Shown: positions 41,777 through 51,308, counted from the first letter of the stretch. The stretch is 64,000 bases of DNA from Bacteroides sp. MSB163 (GCF_036416795.1 NZ_CP143867.1:2410001-2474000); one strand, 5' to 3'. The notes: a model not told the origin generated them from the letters alone. Numbers and translations: made by a program.

Positions 41777-41807
41777 TAAAGGTAGAGGAATTCTTCTGAT
41801 TGGACAA
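41777..41807 (-). promoter_or_regulatory. Promoter of the RiPP-like operon
   Basis: On the minus strand TACCTTTA (complement of 41777-41784) matches the -7 consensus at seven of eight positions. TTG (complement of 41805-41807) lies 20 bases upstream. It lies 27 bases before the HPr-kinase-like start, in the gap after the DUF3943 gene. Confidence 0.6.
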
Positions 41808-41858
41808 CTGAATTTTACACAATATTACAGGTATCGGTTCATTTTTCCAGTCTTTTCA

Positions 41859-43337
41859 TCAATATTTATAAGTCAGCATAACACGTCCTTCCGAAGTATT
41901 GGAAAATACATTGGCGTGATACCTGTATTTGGTATCGCGGGTGTAGTTCGTAAATGTGCCGGTGAGGTACAGTTGCTTCCGCAATTTCAGGTCCAGCCGG
42001 AGGCCGACTGCATGGAGAATGGCCCTCGAACGGTCGCCCTGCGCATTGAGCGTCTTCGGTTCCACTTCGTCCCAGTTGATGTCTTGGGGGTATCCTTTCC
42101 AGGTGAACATGTGGTAGACTTCGTAGATGGTGGATATGGCGAGACGGTCCTTGTAGGTAAAGTTAAAGTTGAGCTTGCTACTGTAGCCGCTGGCCAGGTT
42201 GTAGATGCGTTCGTCCACTTGATAATAGTCGCTGAGGGTACCTCCCAGGAGGATGGCGTTGAGGTAGGCGTAACCATCTATTCCCCAGTTCCGTTTGAGG
42301 TTTCTTTTGTAGATGAGGCCGCCGCCCACGGAAGCGGGTGTACAGAATTTATAAGGTACTTTTGCCGATACTGCCGATATCGTATCCGAATCGTAGTAAT
42401 CGAAGTGCTGGTACAGCCCAAGGCTGAGGTAGTGCTTTTTATTGTTCACCAACTCTTTGGCCACCAGTCGGCCAACGATATTTATCTGTCCCAGGACCGG
42501 TTGATCTTTCTGCCAGTTCAGGTTCGCTTGGATGGAGAAATAGTCGTAGGGTTTGGTATCTTCCGCATCGAAGCAGTCACCGTATTCGACGTTGATTTCG
42601 GAGGCCAGACCCATACCTTTGTCCAGAATCTCGTCTTTCAGTTCCAGGGTACGTATGCCCAGAGACACATCCACGCTTACATCGGGTACACCGAATTGCT
42701 TGCCCGAAGTGGAACGCCGCTTCCAGGCATCTCCGTTGATAATACGGGTCAAGCCGCGCATGGGGGATACCAGAAATCCGGCAAATTCCAGTCCGAAGCG
42801 TGACCAACCGGTTTTCCGGTCGTCGAGGATGAGGTCGGAAACCCTGTAAGTCACTTCACCCAGGGCCATACCGCCAATGGGGGTGGCAATGATGTCGTTG
42901 GTAGAGGGATATTCGTTCTCCATAAACATCTCCCACATGAAGCTGCCGCCGAAAGCGAAGAGCCCGGACTGCCAGAAATTGTATCCGTTGGATCGGGCTG
43001 AGTTGAAGTACAGACTGCCGTGGTAGGGGTGCATGAACATATTGGTGCCCATGGCGTCATTGTCCCACACGAAGCCATGCTTGAGGTTGTCCTTGATAGT
43101 ACGCCCGTTGATGTAGGCAAAGTCAGCTTTACGGATATAGCGGTCGAAGGCCCAGACTCCCATATTGATGCCGAAGACCATGCTGCCCGCCTGAAGTCCC
43201 CTTTTATGGGAGTAATAGTCTATATCGAGCGAGTCGGCAGGTCGGGGAGTGGCTAAACGGTGGCGGATGGCGAGTTGCGGATAAGCCACATTAACGGTTA
43301 TCAGGAAAGTGAGCAGAGTCAGCAGTAACTTTTTCAT
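41859..43337 (-). CDS. DUF3943-like outer-membrane protein
   Basis: 492 residues with a signal peptide (MKKLLLTLLTFLITVNVAYPQ). The middle region holds the sequence I associate with DUF3943: NMFMHPYHGSLYFNSARSNG followed by NFWQSGLFAFGGSFMWEMFMENEYPSTND. Strands in the C-terminal half (LNWQKDQPVLGQINIVGRLV, HYLSLGLYQHFDYYD, KLNFNFTYKDRLAISTIYEV, end RVMLTYKY) suggest an outer-membrane barrel. It precedes the RiPP-like operon by 108 bases, with a promoter in between, so it may be independent. A -7 box (TAAGTTTG, complement of 43342-43349) lies just before its start. Confidence 0.78.
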   Translation of the reverse strand: MKKLLLTLLTFLITVNVAYPQLAIRHRLATPRPADSLDIDYYSHKRGLQAGSMVFGINMGVWAFDRYIRKADFAYINGRTIKDNLKHGFVWDNDAMGTNMFMHPYHGSLYFNSARSNGYNFWQSGLFAFGGSFMWEMFMENEYPSTNDIIATPIGGMALGEVTYRVSDLILDDRKTGWSRFGLEFAGFLVSPMRGLTRIINGDAWKRRSTSGKQFGVPDVSVDVSLGIRTLELKDEILDKGMGLASEINVEYGDCFDAEDTKPYDYFSIQANLNWQKDQPVLGQINIVGRLVAKELVNNKKHYLSLGLYQHFDYYDSDTISAVSAKVPYKFCTPASVGGGLIYKRNLKRNWGIDGYAYLNAILLGGTLSDYYQVDERIYNLASGYSSKLNFNFTYKDRLAISTIYEVYHMFTWKGYPQDINWDEVEPKTLNAQGDRSRAILHAVGLRLDLKLRKQLYLTGTFTNYTRDTKYRYHANVFSNTSEGRVMLTYKY

Positions 43338-43452
43338 GACGCAAACTTAGGGATTTTTATTAAATGCACGTAGTTGTATTTTTTGTAAAAAGCCTCTATA
43401 ACTTCTTAATTAACTCGTTTGCAGCATAAAAGGTTCACAAAAGGGGGGGACT

Positions 43453-43501
43453 GGTACGCGTTCGTCCGCTCCATCCGCTCCATCCGCGTTGTCCGCGTAC
43501 C
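43453..43501. repeat. Hairpin P9, GGTACGCG arms with internal CATCCGCTC words
   Basis: GGTACGCG (43453-43460) pairs with CGCGTACC (43494-43501). The interior is a short tandem of GTCCGCTC-CATCCGCTC-CATCCGCG. The right end GTCCGCGTACC equals the end of P10. It is in the 285-base gap between the divergent DUF3943 and zeta-toxin genes; apart from a -7 box (TATCTTTG, 43564-43571) the rest of the gap shows nothing else. Confidence 0.75.
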
Positions 43502-43563
43502 AATTATTCTCCGGATGAATCGAAAATTATGGCTTGTGCTGCATGGATTTGGGGGAGTTTCTT

Positions 43564-43571
43564 TATCTTTG
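43564..43571 (+). promoter_or_regulatory. -7 box upstream of the zeta-toxin-like gene
   Basis: TATCTTTG fits TAnnTTTG, 51 bases before the start at 43623. No TTTG occurs at the normal -33 distance. Confidence 0.5.
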
Positions 43572-43622
43572 TCGCAACTGTTACAGTGAAAATGTTAGCA
43601 ACTCTAAATTCTTACTAAGAAT

Positions 43623-44207
43623 ATGCTGAAGGAGAAACAGCTTTATATTATCAGTGGTTGTAATGGTGCCGGCAAAACAACGGCATCTTATACTGTTTTG
43701 CCCGAGGTGTTGCAATGTAAGGAATTTGTGAACGCTGATGAGATTGCCCGTGGCTTGTCTCCCTTCAATCCTGAGGGAGTGGCGATTGATGCGGGTCGTC
43801 TGATGCTGAGGCGTATTGAAGAACTGATGCGGGAAGGAGAGAATTTCTCGATTGAAACAACACTTGCTACACGTTCTTATGCCCGGCTTGTCCGGCAGGT
43901 GCAGAAGAAAGGATATCGGGTTAGCCTCATTTACTTTTGGCTGAATTCACCGGAACTGGCAATCAATCGTGTACGTCAGCGTGTCAGTGAAGGTGGTCAT
44001 GATATACCGGAAGAAGTTATACGCCGGCGCTATCAGGCTGGGATAAATAATCTGTTCGACATCTATATGTCCTGTGTAGACTATTGGCTGTTGGCGGATA
44101 ATAGTCGGGAGAACCGCATTATTGTTGCTGAAGGCGGTCCTACTCTTCCGACACGGATGTATGAAGTAGAACTCTTTAAAACCATAGAAAGTTATGTCAA
44201 ACGATGA
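43623..44207 (+). CDS. Zeta-toxin-like P-loop kinase
   Basis: 194 residues. Walker A is G12-CNGAGKTT-20; FVNADEIARGLSP has the substrate-binding Asp39; FSIETTLATRSYARLVRQ and GYRVSLIYFWLNSPELAINRV follow, then RRRYQAGINNLF. This is the zeta toxin / polynucleotide-kinase-like family. Zeta enzymes phosphorylate UDP-N-acetylglucosamine and block wall synthesis, but short chromosomal relatives may have other substrates. The stop overlaps a 62-codon gene by 14 bases, the arrangement of a toxin with a partner, here with the toxin first. Toxicity is not proven from sequence. Confidence 0.85.
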   Translation: MLKEKQLYIISGCNGAGKTTASYTVLPEVLQCKEFVNADEIARGLSPFNPEGVAIDAGRLMLRRIEELMREGENFSIETTLATRSYARLVRQVQKKGYRVSLIYFWLNSPELAINRVRQRVSEGGHDIPEEVIRRRYQAGINNLFDIYMSCVDYWLLADNSRENRIIVAEGGPTLPTRMYEVELFKTIESYVKR

Positions 44208-44382
44208 GTGGAAGGAATTAAGCGAGAAATTGCACTATGGGTTGGCACTGGCCGAGCAACGCATGCTTGAGAAAAAAGCACTGCGGAACGAAACTGTGAT
44301 AGTGGGTACACTTGATGGCGAAATAAAAGCCATTCCTGCCCGCCGTCTGCTTCGTAAGGCAAAGCAGCGAAAGATGAAATAA
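44194..44382 (+). CDS. Small basic protein, possible partner of the zeta-like kinase
   Basis: 62 residues. The N-terminal half is an acidic-amphipathic helix (MSNDEWKELSEKLHYGLALAEQRMLEKKA). The C-terminal half has a short strand pair and ends very basic (PARRLLRKAKQRKMK). It starts 14 bases inside the end of the kinase gene, so the two are translated together. It does not look like the epsilon antitoxin in sequence, and a family cannot be named. Antitoxin or adaptor is inference from overlap. Confidence 0.7.
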   Translation: MSNDEWKELSEKLHYGLALAEQRMLEKKALRNETVIVGTLDGEIKAIPARRLLRKAKQRKMK

Positions 44383-44435
44383 ATATCTTCGCTTGCTGGG
44401 AATGTGGAGATATACGTTCTTTTTCTGTATCCCTG

Positions 44436-45281
44436 CTATCTTACAGAATTCCGAAACATCTGCGGCGTCACCCCTGTATGCTTCTTAAAGAACTTATTGA
44501 AGAAGGCGGCATTGTTGAATCCCAGACTCAGCGCAATATCCTTCACTGGCGTATTCTCCGTGCATAGTTGTGTCTTGGCATCCATGATGAGCGCTATATT
44601 GATAATCTCCATCGCCGTATGCCCCGACTCCTTCTTGACAAGCCGGCAAAGGGCGGACGGCTGCATATGCATTTTCTTTGCATAATGTGCCACCTGGTGC
44701 TCTTGGGCATAGTCTGCATGTACCAGCCTGACAAAAATCCGGTACTGCTGGAAATGTCTGCTACCCGGTGTTTCTATCAGCCTCGTCTGTTCCGGACAAA
44801 GTTCGGATACACCCTGTAACATTAGGCTTAGGAACGACTGAGAAACAGCGTCACTCAATTTCTCCCCAACCTCTTTATAAAGGTGCGAAAGAAACGTAAA
44901 CATTTCCGCATATAATATTGAAGTTCCCTCCGATAGCGGGAAAACATAGTGCTTGCCGATGATGTAGAACTTATCCATCATATTTTTACCCATTCCCGCG
45001 TTCTGGATCAGTTGCTGTGAAAACATGACAGTATGTATCTCCAAATCATCCGATGCAGCCAACAGTTGGAGGAAAGATTCCGGCGGAAGTGCTATTAACT
45101 CATTCGCCCGAATCCGGTATTCGGTATGATTGATGATTGTTTTCAGGGAACCCTTGCTGCAGAGGGCAAAAATGCCTCCCTCTGTCTTATAAGATTTCTC
45201 CAATAAGGGTTCTAACTCATTGACTGTGATACACTCGTAAGCAGTGAAGCTTGTATGTGTATTGAATTTACTTATGCTCAT
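44436..45281 (-). CDS. AraC-family transcriptional regulator
   Basis: 281 residues from the ATG at 45281, which has a good AAGGAAAG ribosome-binding site just upstream; the longer frame to 45329 lacks one. The N-terminal 150 residues are a cupin-like sensor (TEGGIFALCSKGSLKTIINH, IRANELIALPPESFLQLLAASD). The C-terminal AraC double helix-turn-helix is clear: VAHYAKKMHMQPSALCRLVKKESGHTAMEIIN and PVKDIALSLGFNNAAFFNKFFKKHTGVTPQMFR. It is convergent with the zeta pair and divergent from the PAS kinase gene, which may be its target. The signal is unknown. Confidence 0.92.
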   Translation of the reverse strand: MSISKFNTHTSFTAYECITVNELEPLLEKSYKTEGGIFALCSKGSLKTIINHTEYRIRANELIALPPESFLQLLAASDDLEIHTVMFSQQLIQNAGMGKNMMDKFYIIGKHYVFPLSEGTSILYAEMFTFLSHLYKEVGEKLSDAVSQSFLSLMLQGVSELCPEQTRLIETPGSRHFQQYRIFVRLVHADYAQEHQVAHYAKKMHMQPSALCRLVKKESGHTAMEIINIALIMDAKTQLCTENTPVKDIALSLGFNNAAFFNKFFKKHTGVTPQMFRNSVR

Positions 45282-45502
45282 TTCTTTCCTTTTGGTATGC
45301 AAATTTGAAAGATATCGGTATATAATCAATAGGAATAACCGTTAAATTCGCTTCTCTATCTTTTTCTGCCCCGTTAAAAGATGTAAAGGTGTGAACGATG
45401 GAATATATCTGCGCCGAAATGGAATGTTGATTTCATCCGTTTTGTTTGCCATCTACCTGTTTATGCCCGACCTTTGTCACCCTACACGATAAACATAACC
45501 TT

Positions 45503-46996
45503 ATGAACCTCAATATACCTCAGGAAGTACGGATAGTGAACGCCATTGCTGAACAATTGTTCGATGTATGGCCCGTTAGCATTGTTATGATCGATCTTGA
45601 AGACCGCATCTGGCGTGTGAACAAGCAGATGAGCGATGAACTTCAACTGGATGCGGATATCATTGGAAAGCCCGTTGTTGATATGTTGGAGGTAGTGCAG
45701 GATAAAGAGAATATCCTGCCCCGCTACTTGCAGGAATTGCATGAAGACCGCCAGCGTATCATCCATTTGACTTCCAATTGCTTTATGCTCGAACCGAAAA
45801 GACATATCAGTTTTCTTATACAAGGTGCCCTGATGGGCATATATGAAGAAAACCGATTGGTAAGAATAGTACTTTACTACCGCAACGTGCTGGAAGAGAG
45901 TACTCGGGAGCATCTGTTGAACATCGCCCTGAGCCGAACACAAATATTCCAATGGTCGTACGACATGGAGCGTAACCTTATGATTATTGATCCCCGCTAC
46001 TTCGAATATTTGGGCATTCCCACGCGAGACTACACTCTCACCTCCGAAGAGTTTGCTTATCTGATGCATCCCGATGATCGTCAGTCGGTATTTGACGCTT
46101 TGACCCTCCAACTGGATGGCAGTCTGTATGAAGCCCCCGTAGAATATCGTCTTCGCCGTGACGATGGCAGTTGGGAGTGGTTCGAAGCCCAGTCCACCTA
46201 CGTCGGGCAACTGAAAGAAACCCCTTATCGTATTGTAGGTATCTGCATGAGTACCCAGAAATACAAGGATACCGAAGAACGGCTGAATGAAGCCTTGCGT
46301 AAAGCCCGGCGTAGTGACGAACTAAAAAGTATCTTTCTTGCCAATATGAGTCACGAAATACGCACGCCGCTCAATGCTATCGTAGGTTTTTCTTCTCTGT
46401 TGGCCTATGGCGAATCGGACTTGACCAAAGAAGATATCATTGAATTTACCTCTCTGATCGAAAAGAACAGCCAGTTGCTGATGGTCTTGATCTCCGATAT
46501 CTTGGATCTTTCCAAGATAGAGTCGAACACTATGGAGTTTAGTTTTTGCAGTGTTTCCCTTCATCGGGTATTGAATGAGATAGGTAGTGCACAAAGAATG
46601 AATATGCGCAAAGGAGTGGAGCTGTTGCTGGATCTCCCCGGGCAGGAGGTGACCGTTTATACCGACCCCACCCGCTTGAGCCAGGTTATCAACAATCTGG
46701 TGAACAATGCGATAAAGTTCACCTCCGAAGGAAATATCCGTATAGGCTACCGGCCCACTGCTTCTGATCGTGTAAATATATTTGTGGAAGATACTGGGAC
46801 AGGCATGGCAAAAGAAGTACTTGAACATATTTTCGACCGCTTCTACAAAGGAGATTCTTTCAAGCAAGGTACGGGGTTGGGACTGTCCATTTGCAAAACA
46901 ATCGTCAAACGTTTCGAAGGCAAGATCGAAGTGGTGTCCACTCCTGGAGAGGGTACACGTTTTACAATCATTCTACCGCTGAAAGTAGAAGAATGA
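45503..46996 (+). CDS. PAS-domain sensor histidine kinase
   Basis: 497 residues from the ATG at 45503; the frame upstream to 45446 has no family sequence. No membrane helix, so it should sense in the cytoplasm. Two PAS-like regions: about 20-125 (DVWPVSIVMIDLEDRIWRVN) and about 145-255 (WSYDMERNLMIIDPRYFEYL, VEYRLRRDDGSWEWFE). The kinase core has His284 (MSHEIRTPLNAIVGFSSLL), N-box INNLVNNAIKFTSEGN, and G boxes DTGTGM and GTGLGLSI. No receiver or response regulator is attached or adjacent. The AraC regulator is upstream and divergent. Confidence 0.93.
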   Translation: MNLNIPQEVRIVNAIAEQLFDVWPVSIVMIDLEDRIWRVNKQMSDELQLDADIIGKPVVDMLEVVQDKENILPRYLQELHEDRQRIIHLTSNCFMLEPKRHISFLIQGALMGIYEENRLVRIVLYYRNVLEESTREHLLNIALSRTQIFQWSYDMERNLMIIDPRYFEYLGIPTRDYTLTSEEFAYLMHPDDRQSVFDALTLQLDGSLYEAPVEYRLRRDDGSWEWFEAQSTYVGQLKETPYRIVGICMSTQKYKDTEERLNEALRKARRSDELKSIFLANMSHEIRTPLNAIVGFSSLLAYGESDLTKEDIIEFTSLIEKNSQLLMVLISDILDLSKIESNTMEFSFCSVSLHRVLNEIGSAQRMNMRKGVELLLDLPGQEVTVYTDPTRLSQVINNLVNNAIKFTSEGNIRIGYRPTASDRVNIFVEDTGTGMAKEVLEHIFDRFYKGDSFKQGTGLGLSICKTIVKRFEGKIEVVSTPGEGTRFTIILPLKVEE

Positions 46997-47085
46997 ATTG
47001 GTGCATAACCCTATAGAAAGTAATGAATTCCGCCAGCGAGTTACAATAATATAGGCTTACGATGTCATATCCCGCTGGAAATCGT

Positions 47086-47093
47086 TACCTTTG
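47086..47093 (+). promoter_or_regulatory. -7 box upstream of the ABC-F gene
   Basis: TACCTTTG is a full -7 box, 29 bases before the start at 47123. No clear -33 box was seen. Confidence 0.5.
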
Positions 47094-47122
47094 CAGCCCT
47101 GAACGATAAATTCATTGACACT

Positions 47123-49084
47123 ATGATATCAGTAGAAGGACTGAAGGTAGAATTTAATGCAACCCCTCTGTTCGAAGACGTCTCTTACGTAATCAACAAA
47201 AAAGACCGCATCGCCCTGGTGGGTAAGAATGGTGCGGGTAAGTCTACCATGCTCAAGATATTGGCCGGACTACAGCAGCCCACTTCCGGCGTCGTTGCCA
47301 TTCCCCGCGAATGTACTATCGGTTACCTGCCACAGGTGATGATTCTTAGTGATAAGCGTACCGTGATGCAAGAGGCGGAACTGGCTTTCGAACACATCTT
47401 CGAAATGCAAGCGGACATCGAACGCATGAACCGGCAACTTGCCGAACGCACCGATTATGACAGCGAAGAATACCATAAACTCATCGACCGTTTCACTCAC
47501 GAGAACGAACGTTTCCTGATGATGGGCGGCACCAACTTCCGTGCTGAAATAGAACGAACCTTGCAAGGTTTAGGTTTCAGCCGCGAAGACTTCGACCGCT
47601 CCACCAGTGAGTTCTCCGGTGGTTGGCGTATGCGTATCGAGCTTGCCAAACTCCTGCTTCGCCGTCCCGATGTGCTGTTGCTCGACGAGCCTACCAACCA
47701 CCTGGATATTGAGAGTATCCAATGGCTTGAAAACTTCCTTTCCACACGTGCCAATGCCGTGGTATTGGTGAGTCACGACCGTGCATTTCTCAATAACGTC
47801 ACCACACGTACCATTGAAATTACTTGCGGACAGATTTACGACTACAAAGTGAAGTATGACGAATTCGTCGTACTACGCAAGGAACGCCGTGAACAGCAAC
47901 TCCGTGCCTATGAGAATCAGCAGAAACAGATAGAAGATACCGAAGCCTTCATCGAACGCTTCCGCTATAAAGCCACGAAAGCAGTGCAGGTACAGAGCCG
48001 CATTAAACAACTGGAAAAGATAGAACGCATCGAGGTAGACGAGGAAGACAACTCGGCATTGCGCCTGAAGTTTGCTTGCAGCAGCCGTAGCGGAAGTTAC
48101 CCTGTCATCTGTGAGAATGTCCGGAAAGCCTATGGCGACCATGTCATCTTCCACGATGTCAACCTGACCATAAACCGTGGTGAGAAAGTGGCGTTCGTAG
48201 GTAAGAACGGTGAAGGTAAATCCACCCTGGTAAAGTGTATCATGGGGGAAATCACCGACTATACCGGTAAGCTCACCCTCGGTCATAATGTACAGATCGG
48301 TTACTTCGCCCAGAACCAGGCACAACTTCTGGATGAAAGTCTGACGGTATTCGATACCATCGACCGTGTAGCCGTAGGCGAGATCCGCCTGAAGATACGC
48401 GATATCCTCGGTGCCTTCATGTTCGGCGGCGAAGCTTCTGATAAGAAGGTGAAAGTGTTGTCCGGTGGAGAACGTACCCGCCTCGCAATGATCAAGCTCC
48501 TGCTGGAACCTGTGAACTTCCTGATACTGGATGAACCGACCAACCACCTCGATATGCGTTCGAAGGATGTACTGAAAGATGCCATTCGCGAATTTGACGG
48601 TACAGTCATTTTAGTAAGCCACGACCGTGATTTCCTGGACGGACTTGCGACTAAAGTATATGAATTCGGTGGTGGAATTGTGAAAGAACACCTCGGTGGC
48701 ATCTACGACTTCCTGCAAAAGAAGCAGATAGAAAGCCTGAACGAATTACAGAAAGCCCCCGCACTTTCTACCTCACCCTCCGGTGGAAAAGAGAATACGG
48801 ATACCGCCACTCAGTCTTCCGGTGCCAAGCTTTCCTATGAAGAGCAGAAGGAACTGAACAAGAAGCTCAAAAAACTGGAACGTCGCGTTGCCGACTGTGA
48901 ATCGGAGATAGAGCAGACCGAGTCTGCCATCGCCATTCTCGAAGCCCGGATGGCAACTCCTGAGGGAGCTTCGGATATGGCCCTTTACGAGCAGCATCAG
49001 AAACTGAAGCAACAACTCGACTCTGTGATGGAAGAGTGGGATGCCGTCTCTACCGAACTGGAAGAGGCTCGGAAAGCACAATAA
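47123..49084 (+). CDS. ABC-F family ATPase
   Basis: 653 residues without membrane helices, with two ATPase domains. Domain 1 has Walker A GKNGAGKST and signature FSGGWRMRIELAKLL; the linker has the charged arm helices (KERREQQLRAYENQQKQIEDTEAFIERFRYKATKAVQVQSR, a typical ABC-F feature); domain 2 has GKNGEGKST, LSGGERTRLAMIKLL and LILDEPTNHLD. The C-terminal 100 residues are a coiled coil (KKLKKLERRVADCESEIEQTE). ABC-F proteins bind the ribosome E-site; members act in translation control or antibiotic protection. This one resembles the housekeeping Uup/YdiF-like group; the class cannot be fixed by eye. Confidence 0.93.
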   Translation: MISVEGLKVEFNATPLFEDVSYVINKKDRIALVGKNGAGKSTMLKILAGLQQPTSGVVAIPRECTIGYLPQVMILSDKRTVMQEAELAFEHIFEMQADIERMNRQLAERTDYDSEEYHKLIDRFTHENERFLMMGGTNFRAEIERTLQGLGFSREDFDRSTSEFSGGWRMRIELAKLLLRRPDVLLLDEPTNHLDIESIQWLENFLSTRANAVVLVSHDRAFLNNVTTRTIEITCGQIYDYKVKYDEFVVLRKERREQQLRAYENQQKQIEDTEAFIERFRYKATKAVQVQSRIKQLEKIERIEVDEEDNSALRLKFACSSRSGSYPVICENVRKAYGDHVIFHDVNLTINRGEKVAFVGKNGEGKSTLVKCIMGEITDYTGKLTLGHNVQIGYFAQNQAQLLDESLTVFDTIDRVAVGEIRLKIRDILGAFMFGGEASDKKVKVLSGGERTRLAMIKLLLEPVNFLILDEPTNHLDMRSKDVLKDAIREFDGTVILVSHDRDFLDGLATKVYEFGGGIVKEHLGGIYDFLQKKQIESLNELQKAPALSTSPSGGKENTDTATQSSGAKLSYEEQKELNKKLKKLERRVADCESEIEQTESAIAILEARMATPEGASDMALYEQHQKLKQQLDSVMEEWDAVSTELEEARKAQ

Positions 49085-49109
49085 AACTTATAACATTATT
49101 TTATATCTT

Positions 49110-51146
49110 ATGAAAGTAACTCATTATTTATCTTTAGCCGCAGCTTGCCTTATGATGGCGGGATGTGGTACGGGCAAGCAGAAAGCTGAAATGACAGCCG
49201 GTATCCAGCTTGCCAATCTTGACACAACTGCCCTTCCGGGGAGTAGTTTCTATCAGTACGCCTGTGGCGGTTGGATTGAAAACCATCCACTTTCACCTGA
49301 GTATTCACAGTACGGTTCTTTTACAGAACTTGCCGAGAATAACCGTAAGCAGATACAAGGTTTGATTGAAGAACTGGCTGCCACTCAGCACGAAGCCGGC
49401 AGTGTAGCGCAAAAGGTAGGCGACCTCTACAAGATTGTTATGGACAGCGTGAAGCTGAATAAGGAAGGTGTTGCTCCTATCAAAGCCGATCTGGAACAGA
49501 TTGCTTCCCTGAAAGATAAGGAAGCAGTTTATGCTTTGCTCGCCGATCTGCGCAAGCAGGGCATCGGTGCTTACCTCGGCCTCTATGTGGCTGCCGACGA
49601 AATGAACAGTAACGAGAACGCCGTGCAGCTTTATCAAAGCGGCTTGAGCATGGGCGAACGCGATTACTATCTGGCTACTGACCCTTCTACTACCGCTATC
49701 CGTGATGCCTTCCGTACTCATGTACAGAAAATGTATCAGTTGGCCGGTTTCGATGAAGCTACTGCCAAGAAAGGTATGGAAGTGGTTATGGACGTGGAAA
49801 CCCGTCTTGCCAAAGCTTTCCGTTCTCGTACCGAACTGCGTGACCCGCATGCCAACTACAATAAGATGAGCATGGAAGAGGTGAAGAAGAATTATCCTAC
49901 TTTCAACTGGGACGCATACCTTTCAGGTCTTGGACTGACAGATGTGAAGGAAATCATTGTCGGCCAGCCCGCTTCAGTAGCTGAAGCTGCCAACATCCTG
50001 AACACCTTACCTGTTGATCAGCAAGCTCTTTACCTGCAATGGAAACTGATTGATTCTGCTGCCGGTTATTTGAATGACGAGATGGCTCAACAGAACTTCG
50101 ACTTCTACGAACGCACCATGTCCGGAACGCAGGAAATGCAACCCCGCTGGAAGACTGCCGTTTCTGTAGTAAGCTCCGCACTGGGTGAAGCCGTAGGCCA
50201 GATGTATGTAGAGAAATACTTCCCCGCCGCTGCCAAGGAACGTATGGTATCTTTGGTGAAGAACCTTCAGACCAGCTTGGGCGAACGCATCAACAACCTT
50301 GCCTGGATGAGCGACGAAACCAAGCTGAAAGCACAGGAGAAACTGGCTACTTTCCACGTGAAGATCGGTTATCCTGATAAGTGGAAAGACTACTCTACGT
50401 TGGAAATCAAAGACGATTCATATTGGAACAACATCAAACGTGCCAATCTTTGGGGATATGCCGAAATGGTTGCCAAAGCCGGTAAACCGGTGGACAAGGA
50501 CGAGTGGCTGATGACTCCGCAAACCGTAAACGCTTATTACAACCCGACAACGAACGAAATCTGTTTCCCTGCCGGTATCCTGCAATATCCGTTCTTCGAT
50601 ATGGATGCTGACGATGCTTTCAATTACGGTGCAATCGGTGTTGTAATCGGCCATGAGATGACACACGGCTTCGACGACCAAGGTCGCCAGTACGACAAAG
50701 ACGGTAATCTGAAAGACTGGTGGACGGAAGAAGATGCCAAGAACTTCGAGAAACGTGCCGATGTAATGGTTGCTTTCTTTGACAGCATCGAAGTTGCGCC
50801 GGGGGTACATGCCAACGGTCGTATGACACTGGGTGAGAACATTGCCGACCACGGAGGTTTGCAGGTATCTTACCAGGCATTCAAGAAGGCTACTGCTGCC
50901 GCTCCGCTGGAAGTAAAAGACGGTTTCACTCCCGAACAACGCTTCTTCCTGGCTTATGCCAATGTTTGGGCTAACAATACCCGTCCCGAAGCCATCCTGC
51001 AATTGACGAAGATCGACGTGCATTCTTTGGGCAAATGGCGTGTAGACGCTGCGTTGCCGCACATTGCTGCATGGTATGATGCATTTGGCATTACGGAGAA
51101 AGATCCGATGTATGTACCGGCGGCAGAACGCGTCTCTATCTGGTAA
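49110..51146 (+). CDS. M13-family (neprilysin-like) zinc metallopeptidase, lipoprotein
   Basis: 678 residues from the ATG at 49110 (MKVTHYLSLAAACLMMAGC, lipidation at about Cys19). The longer frame to 49041 overlaps the ABC-F gene and has no signal. Zinc ligands are H515-EMT-H519 (VIGHEMTHGFDDQGRQYDKDG) and the Glu of GENIADHGG. It also has the family block NAYYNPTTNEICFPAGILQYPFF and the C-terminal SIW. M13 enzymes cut small peptides in the periplasm or at the surface. It lies 25 bases after the ABC-F gene and is followed by a terminator. Confidence 0.94.
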   Translation: MKVTHYLSLAAACLMMAGCGTGKQKAEMTAGIQLANLDTTALPGSSFYQYACGGWIENHPLSPEYSQYGSFTELAENNRKQIQGLIEELAATQHEAGSVAQKVGDLYKIVMDSVKLNKEGVAPIKADLEQIASLKDKEAVYALLADLRKQGIGAYLGLYVAADEMNSNENAVQLYQSGLSMGERDYYLATDPSTTAIRDAFRTHVQKMYQLAGFDEATAKKGMEVVMDVETRLAKAFRSRTELRDPHANYNKMSMEEVKKNYPTFNWDAYLSGLGLTDVKEIIVGQPASVAEAANILNTLPVDQQALYLQWKLIDSAAGYLNDEMAQQNFDFYERTMSGTQEMQPRWKTAVSVVSSALGEAVGQMYVEKYFPAAAKERMVSLVKNLQTSLGERINNLAWMSDETKLKAQEKLATFHVKIGYPDKWKDYSTLEIKDDSYWNNIKRANLWGYAEMVAKAGKPVDKDEWLMTPQTVNAYYNPTTNEICFPAGILQYPFFDMDADDAFNYGAIGVVIGHEMTHGFDDQGRQYDKDGNLKDWWTEEDAKNFEKRADVMVAFFDSIEVAPGVHANGRMTLGENIADHGGLQVSYQAFKKATAAAPLEVKDGFTPEQRFFLAYANVWANNTRPEAILQLTKIDVHSLGKWRVDAALPHIAAWYDAFGITEKDPMYVPAAERVSIW

Positions 51147-51218
51147 GTCTTGCCATCGTTTTGGCACAACTCTGGCACAATGGGGCGGTATTCTCTCCGT
51201 TTAGCAAAAAAGAAAGAT

Positions 51219-51256
51219 AAAGGCAGTAAATCCTAAACAGGATTGCTGCCTTTTTT
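51219..51256 (+). terminator. Terminator after the M13 peptidase gene
   Basis: AAAGGCAG-TA-AATCCT (51219-51234) pairs with AGGATT-G-CTGCCTTT, loop AAAC, then T-run to 51256. It separates the peptidase gene from the purH promoter. Confidence 0.85.
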
Positions 51257-51308
51257 AATTATACCTAATTTATTGTGTTTGAGTATGTGTGCAAATAAAC
51301 ATTTTTAG

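Noticed and set aside
38674..41858. Precursor peptide gene in the gaps of the RiPP-like operon
   Set aside because: The gaps consist of hairpin arms and promoter sequence; no short open frame with a leader-like sequence was found by eye on either strand.
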